This document shows positions 1 to 11,007 of a stretch of DNA of 64,000 nt, piece by piece. A program made the translations under genes and the position numbers. The DNA is from Breviolum minutum Mf 1.05b.01 (taxonomy: Eukaryota; Sar; Dinophyceae; Suessiales; Symbiodiniaceae), in the NCBI GenBank assembly GCA_000507305.1, contig DF241136.1, positions 25,179 through 89,178 on the forward strand. The letters are read 5' to 3'. Under the pieces are notes generated by a model. That model was not told where the DNA came from. It saw only the letters and a list, made by a program, of their open reading frames with translations, and did not search any database. Every line of letters starts with the position of its first letter. The stretch's first letter is position 1.

Positions 1-5
1 CTTAC

Positions 6-104
6 CATACAACGCCGCACGTAGTGGTGGGGATAAGGTGGCCACTAGCGCACGCACGAAGGGAACACGGACTTCATCTTCTCCCAGAATTGCGACAGCA
101 TCAC
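6..104 (-). CDS. Coding exon at window edge, unknown product
   Basis: Acceptor GTGAG|G and donor TATG|GTAAG flank an open stretch. One frame reads DAVAILGEDEVRVPF and runs through to the donor. The frame that keeps phase with the upstream exon (391-502) reads VMLSQFWEKMKSVFPSCVR and then meets a TAG stop at 45-47, which would be a gene end. I cannot choose between the two. Confidence 0.4.
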
Positions 105-390
105 CTCACACCAGCCAGGCCTTCACTTCTGAGTGGAAGGTGAAAGGCTGGCAAAACGTGGCCCTCGTAGTACATGTCTGAGGCCATAGATTTTCAGAAA
201 GGTCTACATAGTCCATACAAAGCTTTTGCAAGAGGACAACTCCAAGATGACATGATGAAACATGATGAGATTCTAGATATCATGATATGTGATAAACAGT
301 ACACATCAACTACACGGCTACCAATTGAAAGAACACGAGTGCTTCCCTCGTTCAACCATTTGATGAATAGACCAAGTCACAATAGTCTAC

Positions 391-502
391 CTCTGTCAGC
401 AAACTCTCAGCCCATCTGTCTTGAGCTGCTTGAAAGTTTGCTGGCATGGCAAAGGCTGTCAGAAACGTCCCCGCGGGAGACCACCACGGCAGCTTTGGCC
501 GG
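391..502 (-). CDS. Coding exon, unknown product
   Basis: Acceptor TTCAACAG|C and donor GAG|GTAGAC bound a 112-nt exon that is open throughout and reads PKLPWWSPAGTFLTAFAM then ANFQAAQDRWAESLLTE. Amino-acid composition is protein-like. Family not recognised; it may be the 3' part of the 4-13 kb gene. Confidence 0.5.
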
Positions 503-1675
503 CTGTTGAAATGAGCAAACGTCAGGTTGAAACCTATGCAAAAGATGCAGCAAGCAACTTGAACCACCATGAATCATCAAGGTGCAAAAACATCATGAGA
601 CCTTCAAACATCTAAGTCCCTTCAAAGAGTATAGCTGCCCATTGACAACATTGACACCGTAATTACGGGCACTATCACCTTTAATGGCAAACCCGGATCT
701 CCTGGGAGGTGAGTTGCAAGGCCAAAAAGGCTTTGCGATCGCCTTTGTTGATCGCACCACCCTCCGCTCCATGGGGTACCAGTGACAAATGCACCAAGAC
801 CTTAGGGATCGCTGGAATTGTACCTTTTTTTCTATGAACAAAAAATAATGGTTGAAAACAATCATGACTCGGAAAAAATAAAAACATCCATCATCCACAT
901 CTTTTGAAATGTGAATCATAAAATATTGTCAACGTGAAAATCTTATACGAAGGACGCATCATGTGACATCACAGAACCTTTGAGAGCTTAATGATCTCTC
1001 ATATTCTTAAGTTCCAAATCATGTCAATCCGATTACTTGTTGCTATTACAATTCTTGACAATAGGCAGGATCACAAATCCCAAACTCACAGACCTCCGAA
1101 AAGCTTAGACAATTTCTTGTCATCACCCTCGTATCCTTCCATAAATTTCCCTATGAATTATAGCAGTCAAATCCTGCCCGAGCTCCAACGCCGTCCAGCA
1201 AAATGCTTTTTTTTTCTAAAGAAACATCATGCGTTGCACGACATGATTGGTCGCACTTTTGTGCATCACGCTTCTTTGTAGAGATTTTTGGGATTCATGA
1301 TTTCCTGGGCAGGCCACAATTTCAAAAAAGTAGTACATCAAGGCGTGGGAGTTGTACATAGTTGCGCTTTCTATTTTCAATTGGTGTTGTTTCGTTGGGC
1401 ACTTTATATCCATGTGAGGTGAACTAATGTGAAACATAGACTATGAACCATTGTATTGTACTAGTATAGACAATATTTATGTTTAGACTGTATTTGTACT
1501 GGACTTTGTAACTAAATCTACCCAAACCACTTGGTATGAGGTCATCTGGGGTCAATCTTGCAGAGATTCATATAGACTACAGTGTAACAGTGTAAATATA
1601 CATGTATAATCATATATACTGTATATACACGTATTTGTATCCAAACATATAAATGTGCACATTGAATACAGTATC

Positions 1676-1756
1676 TATCCGTGTATGTATGTGTATGCAT
1701 ACGTGTATGTATGTGTATACATACGTGTATGTATGTGTATACATACAATATATACA
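1676..1756. repeat. TGTATG/CATACA microsatellite
   Basis: Degenerate repeats of GTATGTGTATAC-type units, making strongly biased Tyr/His/Ile/Val-rich shadow frames on both strands. Not coding. Confidence 0.8.
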
Positions 1757-2240
1757 CATATGTTTACACGGATTGTAATTTTGCTGGCACCAATATGCTC
1801 TGCATTCTATGATCGACACTTCCGTCGGTATATTCTTCACACAACTTTGTCCACCTTTGATTTGACTTCCAACAAGGTTCATGTCAAAGCATGTGAACGT
1901 CAGTTTTGAAGACTCTCAGTGTCACAAACGGAATCAGGAAATAGGCTTCATCTCTGCAAAGTCATGGCGACATCAATTTACTGGAACATGAATGGATATC
2001 CATGGGAATCTTTGGACCCGAAGATGTATGATCTCCAGGTTTATAGGCTTCCTTTTTGACCTACCAAGAGTGATTCACTGAATCCTGAACACCCCAACCA
2101 AACTGCCCAAGTGATTCCGGATGAGCCAAGGTCTCTAAGATGAGGTCAGGATTTTGTCGTATCACTGCCACTAAACCAACCTTAGATTCGCAGGGATTCG
2201 CAACGTGGCAACATGGTGCCTAAGAAAATTACAGAATACA

Positions 2241-2347
2241 AAGGTGAAACTCCCTGAAATATAGGTGAAACTCCCTGAAATATAGGTGAAACTCCATGAA
2301 ACATAGGTGAAACTCCCTGAAATACAGGTGAAACTCCATGAAATATG
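2241..2347. repeat. 21-bp minisatellite, five units
   Basis: Five consecutive copies of AGGTGAAACTCCCTGAAATAT with scattered substitutions (CCC to CCA, AT to AC). The unit is a multiple of three, so two minus frames stay open and would give heptads such as GSFTYIS or GVSPIFQ. Confidence 0.85.
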
Positions 2348-4149
2348 GCTGAAGAAACAAGTATCAACCGCGTTTTCCATAGATCTGGAGTATAATTACC
2401 ACTATCGAATATCATTTCGACACTTCCAATGACTTCAACCTGCGAAATTGTTCCAATAACTCGGAGCCACCCATCTAAATGGCTTCAAGACACTGTGATG
2501 AAGACTTTGAACATCGTGTTGGCCCATGGAGCTTCAAGACATTTCAGCCAAAACCAAAAGAGGAGGCCACTACCCTCAGGATTTGCAAACACATCAGAAA
2601 CTTGCAAGTTTCAGAAGCAGCCAACGAGAAATCAACAAAAAAATATGCCAAAATGCAGACTGAAGATGTTGGAAGAAGAAGTCGTGCAGTATTCGAAACA
2701 ACTTCGGAATGCAATTTCGTTTCATGGCTGCCTTGGATTCCAATCTGCTTCTTGAAACCTACTAGAGCAACAGGTTGGATAGAAAATTGAAGGATAGAAT
2801 GAACAAAGAAAAAGTTGGAAAAATGAGTCTCCTCTTCAATAGATCTATATATGTTAAGTATTGTCAATTTCCCTATTGTGGCTGCCAGTCTCCTTTTCTA
2901 GCGTTTGAACTCCAAGAATCTCCCAACCTGCAAAGCTGATGAAAAGTGCCAGACATGTAGTAACAGGATAAATCAAAATTCATATTAAATCCCTAAATCA
3001 ACGAAAACTCCCCAGGTTTTCCCCATTGAACTAAATGATGTCTGTCAACTGTCAACATCTGTTTTTCATCTCCCAGGAACTCCTCCACTGATGAGGCTTG
3101 GAGCATCCAAGATCAAACCCAAAAGAATGCTGCAGCTAAAGGTTCCTGCTTGCAGGGTGTGAAATGGCAACAACAATCTCCAAAGTCATGGAAACAATCA
3201 CGAATGATCACAAATAAACCTTGCTAATTTCAGGTCGCTTCTTCCCAATAGTTCCACATTTTGTGATTGTTGGAGCTTGCCCCCTTTCAACTCATGGTTT
3301 CTAGATACTTCAATTTGACTTGGGACTGAGGTCATCGTTTCCTGCCTATTACAGCGCCTTGCCGACCAAAGGAGGATCTCGTCTGCGATTGGCCCAATGA
3401 AAGTAGCAGCATGGCAACGAGGCCAACAATATGTCCACAACACATAGCGCCAAGGGTCATATAGTGCAACCTTCAGCAATTTGGAAATCTTCACAAGTTC
3501 ATTTTGTATCATGTTGTATGGTTAATGGTTGGCTTTGAATGGCGTTATGATGTCTATATCTTTTTGTATCAAGCAACTGCCAATGGCGAAGGTGATGCTG
3601 AAAAGCATTGAATGAAACATCGGAAAAATCATCGGACAACAAGATGTTCAGGAATCTTTCTATGATAAGAGATGCAACTCAAATTTCTCAGTGCTTAAAG
3701 AACTCTTAGATCCAGCGTGACTTTTCCTGCTTCTAATACGATCTGGGAATCTTTCAAAAGAAACTATACCAACTGGAAAACAGATGGCACGACTCCTATG
3801 TGTTGCAATTACTAAGTCACCTTTGGGGAGTTGCGCCATCTACTTTCACTACGGTGTAATTGTTGGCGAAAGGTCAGAGGCAATGTGGAAATCTACTGGA
3901 AATCAGAGGAATCTATCATTCAACATGATGTGTCTCAGTGAAAAATAGTGGATGCAAACTGTGGCGTCTCCCAAATGGGCAATTTAAATATACAATGGTT
4001 CATATAATGAAGTCATCATTTCAACTCATTTCATGGCTTAACAAACAACCCCCGCCCCAACGTACCCCCCAAGAAAATAAGGGTTTTATAAGCCCTTATC
4101 AAGCCCTTAAAGAGACCGTATTTCTGGCGGAGGGGGTACGCTAGGCGGG

Positions 4150-4223
4150 GTTGACAGTATCTTCCAAAAGGTTGATCCCAGAAACTCCCGAAAGGCCAGC
4201 TGCGAGACCAGCATGATGAAAAC
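4150..4223 (-). CDS. Exon, hydrophobic segment
   Basis: After acceptor GCTGAG|G the frame reads VFIMLVSQLAFREFLGSTF, phase 0, which joins the phase-0 end of exon 5327-5443. The donor is not fixed, so the low coordinate is approximate. Confidence 0.4.
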
Positions 4224-7200
4224 CTCAGCATGTTTGTTTTCTTTGCAAGGCATGGGCGTTTGGGATTTGGAAGGTTGCTTGAGATATATTGAGATTGTGG
4301 TACTGAAACCAAATTCCAACAATCCAATGTCAATATTTGATGAATATTGAACATCAGTTTCATGACAACAATCCAATGACAAGAGATTTCATAAAGTGTC
4401 TGGCTGTGTATAAGTACACAAATGATACATATTGTCATGAAGCTTGTGTATCCACAAGTGATCAGTGTTTACAATACATCTACTTGTGATTGTAGGGAGT
4501 TCCACACAACTTTACAAAGCAAGTGAGGTGGAAAAATCATGAAAACTCGGTGACGTGACACTACGGTGAGTCCAACCGAACAGAAGTTGGGCTACTCTAA
4601 AATGCATCTGAGAAGGCCAGTGTATATAGAAGTTTCTAGAATTAAAGAATCAAAATCCAAAATTCAAATATTTCTCGAAACGGCAACAAAATCAACTAAA
4701 TCACATGAGTGAGAGGTGGTTTTCAACCTATACTGACTCCCTTGAAACATGAAACAAACACAATTTGCACACAAAAATCAACATTTTGCAGCCAACCGGT
4801 GGTCTTTGGGAAAACGCCATGGAGCTGAAACCAAGGCCAGCCTTTTGGATAAGGTCCACATCAATATCAAGGCATCGTGCGGTGTGGCATCTTTTGCAGA
4901 TTCACCTGAAGATTGGGGGATGGATGGGGATTGTATACACCCCGGAAGATGAACATAGAATCTGAAAATGATGGTTTGGAAGATGATTTTCCTTTACAAA
5001 TGGGTGATGTTTTGGTTCCATGTTAATCTTCCGGAGTGCAAGGACTTTTTGAGGGAAAACAGAATTTGCAATAGTACAAACTATGGTCATTCAGAATTTT
5101 GTCACGTAACAAATCATTAAATTACCAAAATGAAAGCAGTAGGATCAATTCAAGACCTATATTGAATTAATACAGTGAGTCATAATATATTGGAATGCAA
5201 TACAATACATGACAGTGTAATATATCATAATATAATACAATATGCTATGGAGCAAACACACGCAAACTTTGAGGTTCTTCAATGTTTCTTTCTTGGTCCC
5301 ACAACGTTTCAAAGAGTTTACATAACCTTCTCCGTGCTCATCAAGTCACTATCGAAGGTGTCTGTAAAGGGGTCCAGCTCGGACCAAAGCCACAATAAGG
5401 AACAAGCAAAGGCCACCATTGTGAGGAATCCAGCCATCGCATCCTAAGGTAGGTGAGATTTGTAGCTAGACTGGATGATGTAAACAAAACGATCCACTTT
5501 ACGATGTGTCCTTTCCTTCTCATGTGTGAAAGAAACGGACAGGTAATTTTGGAATTTCAAAAGTCGCGAAGAGTGAACCTATATAATTACTTGATGCAGA
5601 CTGTTTCTCAACAAAACTCAGCATTTCATCCTATGAATTCGTATGATTGTCGTGCAGTCCTGGTGCACTCGCGCCGCGGCAGCCCAAACCAAAGCATGTA
5701 AGGAAGCACTGAAGAAGCCCGGAGATAAAGCCTTGGACGAAGATGGGTAGATGTAGGTGGAGCAGAAAGGCATGAAAACAAATCGTTTGTAATTTGTATA
5801 TTTCAACTGACTTCAAAGTTTTTTAAATGTCATTTCAAAGCAGCAAGTTTTGTATACATATGTCTTGCCACCTGGATGACGGCTCAAATTTGAGTCCAAA
5901 GTAACGGAATTGCACGCTCGAAGCCACTCGAGCCAAACCCGTTCACCTTCGCGGCAAAAAACAACACAACTCGACTGTGGCCTGAATGTACAAAGGCCTC
6001 ATGCTTTACATTGAATGTGAATGGATATGGTACGGTTTAAAATTAGGAACCAGAAACATCCAGAAACTATGAAAATAGTACTTGTGGAAATTGTTTTAGT
6101 GAACACTTCATCATTTATCAAACCTAAAGATGTTTAAGAAGTGTCCTCTTGCTTTCCATCTTGGACCAACGTCTGGGGATCTTTTGGTCAAAACTGTTTG
6201 GGCAAGGAGTCCCAGGTCAAATAAGATTCAGACTGATTCAGACTCATCATCAAAGAATCTGAGAAGCACCCTCCATTTGCGGTTCCATGGACCCGGCAAT
6301 GGTTGATCACATTCATATTAGCTATGCACATGTAATGAGATCTACAGTATATACATGTATATTCTAGGCCCTTTCCTTTCCACATTTTATCCACCCATCT
6401 CCCATTTCTCAGTGATTACATGCCGCCGGGTGGACCGCAGTCATTTCGCTGTCGAAGCGTCCCAAAGGCCACGTGAGACACCTCGGGGTCGCGGAGGATC
6501 GTTTTGTACATCACCTGTTTTTGTTGCACATGGAGATCGAACAAACCAAGAATGAACACCTGATTTACCTGATTTTGACATATCTTGACTTGATTTTCGG
6601 AACGTCTTTTGATTTCAAAAATCCTTGGGATGTACCAAGATTACCAACCTTTATCTGATTTGGCCCAAATCTGCTCCGCCCATTGCAAAAAACAAGAGAC
6701 CACAAAGATACCTGCAGCATTGCGACCCCACATTTGGCCAGAAACTTCCTTGGCAGTTGAGCAGTGATCAAACCCTTATGACATTCTATTATACTGGTGG
6801 GTTGATAGGGATCCTTGTAATGGCTTATTATGATCCCTATAGAAATGGGTAGTATAGCCCCCTGTATAGCCCACCCAGTCTGTTTGGGACGTCCACTTTG
6901 GAATTGAGTTTCAACAAATGAGGGCCATCTGCCTAATTGAAACCACTATTGAGATTCGGAATCCAAAGCTTTGAAGAAGAGGAAACCCTTAAAGCTAAAC
7001 TCACCGGACAAGAATCCCTGTTTGCCGTTTGCCCTACCGAATGAAGCCCTGATCATCACGAATATGTACTGTTTTGCAGAAACTGCTTGTGAAAAAGGGA
7101 TCAATGGTCAAATATTCAAAGCCTTGGCCATCATCTCACACCCTCTGAGTAAGGAGATGCTACACCTCCCATCAAATACATTCCTCAATACGAAGTGGAA

Positions 7201-10200
7201 TTTGGCCAGAGGATGAAGGACCTACAAATATGTGTCAAATGTCCGTATTTCCAGAAGGACCCATTTGGTAATTCCCACTATCACTGTGGGAAAAGTGTAA
7301 ACTATAGCTGTACTTGTTTTATCCCAAACTGTCATTTGTCGCTGGAGATCGACATACCGGGTTCGGTTTCATGAACCAACCATCGCCAGCCTAGATTAGG
7401 AACCCCAAACAAATCCACTCAAATCTCTTGATCTTGGTCACCAAAATTCAAAATGGGTATGTGCATTTCAGATTGCATGCCTTCGGTCAAACGTGACCAA
7501 ACCATCTGTCCGTGTCAAGTGGATTTTCTCTCAACTGCAGATATGCTATCCACCATTCCATAGGACCATAGGATCAATGAAGGTCTATGAGGTTCAGTAG
7601 GGTTAAGCCATGCATCTTGATTTATTCACTTAGGGCAAGTGATACCCTTTATGGCTTCACCAACCTCCACCCCTTAACTTCAGCAAAATCATCCAAATTC
7701 CTGGCGATGACACCGCACAGAAATGACCTCAGTGCAATGGTCAACCCAAGATGTTGGCAAAAACACTGGCACTAAAAGGCAAAGGTCTTGAAGGCGGAAA
7801 ACAAAACAAAAAAACAGAACAAATCACCTTTGAGATTGAGGGCAATCTCGGCGTTTCGGTATTCAAATTTCCGAGATACCTCACCAACCCCAGAAAAACT
7901 TTTTAATCAGAGTTTTACCCTCCAGAAAAATATCTTTCTGGGGGAAATCTGTCTCCGGTTTTGGAACTATTAAAATCACCGGATCTCAACAGCCGGGTGA
8001 TTGATTTGAACCCTGTTTGCCACCAAAAGAATTTGGTATGTATGAGATTCTACGAGCACATATGTATGATATGTATATATCTCACAATATGTTGTTTCCA
8101 TCATAGGTCCGTATACTATGTTCACAAATGGTCATATCAAAATCTTCATCGGAGAATTATCAGGAATCGTCCATAAAACTAATCATTAATCTCTACATAA
8201 TATATATATATAGTAGTATCATATTATCTTAACATCTTCTACGTCTACCCTCGGCCACTCCGCCTTTTCTTTGTTGCTGCCCGGCAACGCTAGGTAACCC
8301 AAGACTTCCAGCGGCTGCGAATGTCGTGTGAGCAAGGCCAAGAAATTATGAAAACTCAACCAAGGCAAATAGCTGGAAAGCAATAGTAATGGAAACCTCA
8401 TTGACATCTTGAATGATGAGGGTTAGTTGATTGACTGATTGAGTAAAATTCCATGAACAACCCAAATACACACATTTGTTCAAAAAACGATTTGTCTGTC
8501 TACATGTACATACAAAATGTGGTATCATAATGTGTAAACTTAGAGAATGCTCCTCTGGATTTGGGATGCATATCGAAACAAATGTACCAAATCGCTGATG
8601 TTCTTTCCGCATATAGAAAAGCTCCACCACTCTTTCGGAAAATATTGCAAGGGGATAATATGTCCAATCCCTTCACTATCACCAACATCCCACTCTAGGT
8701 TGCAACTCTCACGAACATATTGAATGTACCCATACCCTTGGCTTCCCAATACCAGTCAACATCTTAACATACGTACATATAACATATATATATATACATA
8801 TCATACATACCTATAGATCGTATATAGTATATCTTGTCATAGTACGCACAGAATTAGATAGCGAGAACAAACTGGCCAGTTAGCAGTATACTTAGGAACC
8901 ACAGCAATACAGCATTCATTGTATTACCAACCCAAACACTGCACTATTAAGGGGAAATCCCAAAAAGTCACCATGCATGTTCATTGTTTACCTGCGGTTG
9001 ATTCGAATCCAAACACCTGTGTGCATCTTCTGTGACTTGTGTTCCAATCACGTTCCAATCCGATGCAATTCCAATATGGACCATCCTGAGAACCCATTTA
9101 AGTTTGACAATTGGACCATCCAAAACCACCATTTCAGACCACTTGAATGCGGAATAAAATGCTTTACAAGAAGCGCATAGAACGCCACGAGCAATGCATA
9201 TGTGCCCACCCGATCGTAGATGGTCCTCTTACTCTGGAAGCGGTCGTTGAATTCTGCCATCAAATCCTGGGAAGTTTCAATCGACCCGTCCGACCAAAAA
9301 GCAACGAGGTCTCTTCGTCAATTAAAAGGAGACATTGCGGAACCTTACGCATTTACAAATGGATCCTATTCATACACTGCTCGGAAAATGAAACTTACTT
9401 AAACATAGTTTTGTGCAACCAGGTCGCATCAAAATCTATCTCTTTGGTTGCAAAGCGGTTCTCTACATTTCCGCATTCCTTCTGGACTGGCTCGAGACCT
9501 GTGATGTTTCTCACCGTCTCAAAGGCTTCAAAGAAAGGCTTGGGTGTAGCCACCAAATACCAATGCGCCGCCACAGCCACGGAAGGGACCAGCAAATGCC
9601 ATGGGACAGTTGAGATCATCTTGTCGCATCTAGCTTGTCTTAAAAGTGCTGGATGTTTATTTGTGTTGTAGTTTTTCTGGAAGAAGTATACTGTGAAAGT
9701 GGATTGTTCCCTTCATATTCAGCATCAAAAAGGATCAAAAAGGAATAGTTTGATGATTGATGCTTCCATTATTCTTGATAATTGCTTTGTGAGGCAAATC
9801 CAGCGCACCTTCAATAGATGAAGCACTTGATCAACTTGGAATCTAAAACAAAAGAAACTGGTGCCACTTTTGTGTGTGTGTCACTCATTCCAAGCGAAAT
9901 TATAGCGTACATAAATATATGCGTGAATCATATCATATAAATTTGCAGCAAGACTCCCCTGACAAACATTGGCTTGAGTTGTGATTGCACTTCGTGCGTC
10001 GATGGACAATGTAGGGAAAATGTGAGGGAATGCATGGAATGCATCCAACATCTCCGAACACTGGCACCATACTGTTGATGGAAAAAATCCTGCAACACCT
10101 GACATGTATGAAACACTGTAAATAATGCGATATTTACCATATCAACTGGTGCAGGATTAACAACAATTATTGAATTCAAATAATCAAACCACGACTGTCA

Positions 10201-10974
10201 CCAAGCTTACTCACAGTCTGTTTGGCAGCGCTTGGTGTTGTTGATTATAGGGGCTGATTCGCGACCCTTCCACTATGCGTTGAATCACTAGTGTCGCATT
10301 CCATGCTGGCGAATTGCTTTTTTGGCGTTCCTTTGCTGCTTCGAAACTGCCATCAGAAAAACGTGTTGTTAGCATGCCAAACACTGTGACGGGAAGGAGT
10401 TTCTTATACTCCCAGTACCATGCATACAAGGCAAGGTCACGAATAATTTTGTACCTTCATTCCACCTAGCCGGTCCACTTTTAGATGTGCAACTCCTTAG
10501 ACTCTTATGCCTAAAACACTAAACCATGTACTCGACCCATCTACCTGGTCCTTCCAAGGCCTACTTTGACATTCAACCCGTTGAGCAAAAACACCGTCAG
10601 CATACTTTGACATGACTGAATAGTCGATGATTAACAATTTATACCGTCAGTTGCAGTGAATCAGTTGATGTATCACATACTAACCATAGGAGATTCATGG
10701 ATTAATATGCGCTTAAACAAAAAGTGGAACCAAACAACCTACAGTTTATCAGGGCAACCTGAACAAAACAGACATTGTAAATTGTGACCATTCAAATCCT
10801 GGGCGATTTGGTGAAGCAGATTTTTCGAAGGTTTACCGAGCTCTCCGACGTCAGAGTCACCTAAGGAGATGTGCAGCGCATGTGCCACAGGTGGCACATG
10901 TGGACCTTGGATACAATCTGACCATTTCTGGATGACAACTTGGATAAATTCACTCACAAAACATGCCAATATAC

Positions 10975-11007
<33 letters not shown>

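Larger units (their letters stand above)
503..4149. other. Mostly intronic or intergenic, no firm gene
   Basis: AT-leaning sequence with microsatellite and minisatellite tracts. Near 3.3-3.5 kb the minus strand has an open hydrophobic stretch (HIVGLVAMLLLSLGQSQ) that could be an exon, but a second frame is open as well. Overlapping 100-codon frames on both strands at 2.4-2.9 kb show nothing recognisable. Confidence 0.4.

Noticed and set aside
5920..5950. GAGCCAAA-like match to a dinoflagellate spliced-leader fragment
   Set aside because: Only a few bases match. A scan by eye for the full leader CCGTAGCCATTTTGGCTCAA on either strand found none.
9147..9671. Plus-strand frame of 174 codons
   Set aside because: The minus strand over the same bases carries two exons with better composition and splice sites.
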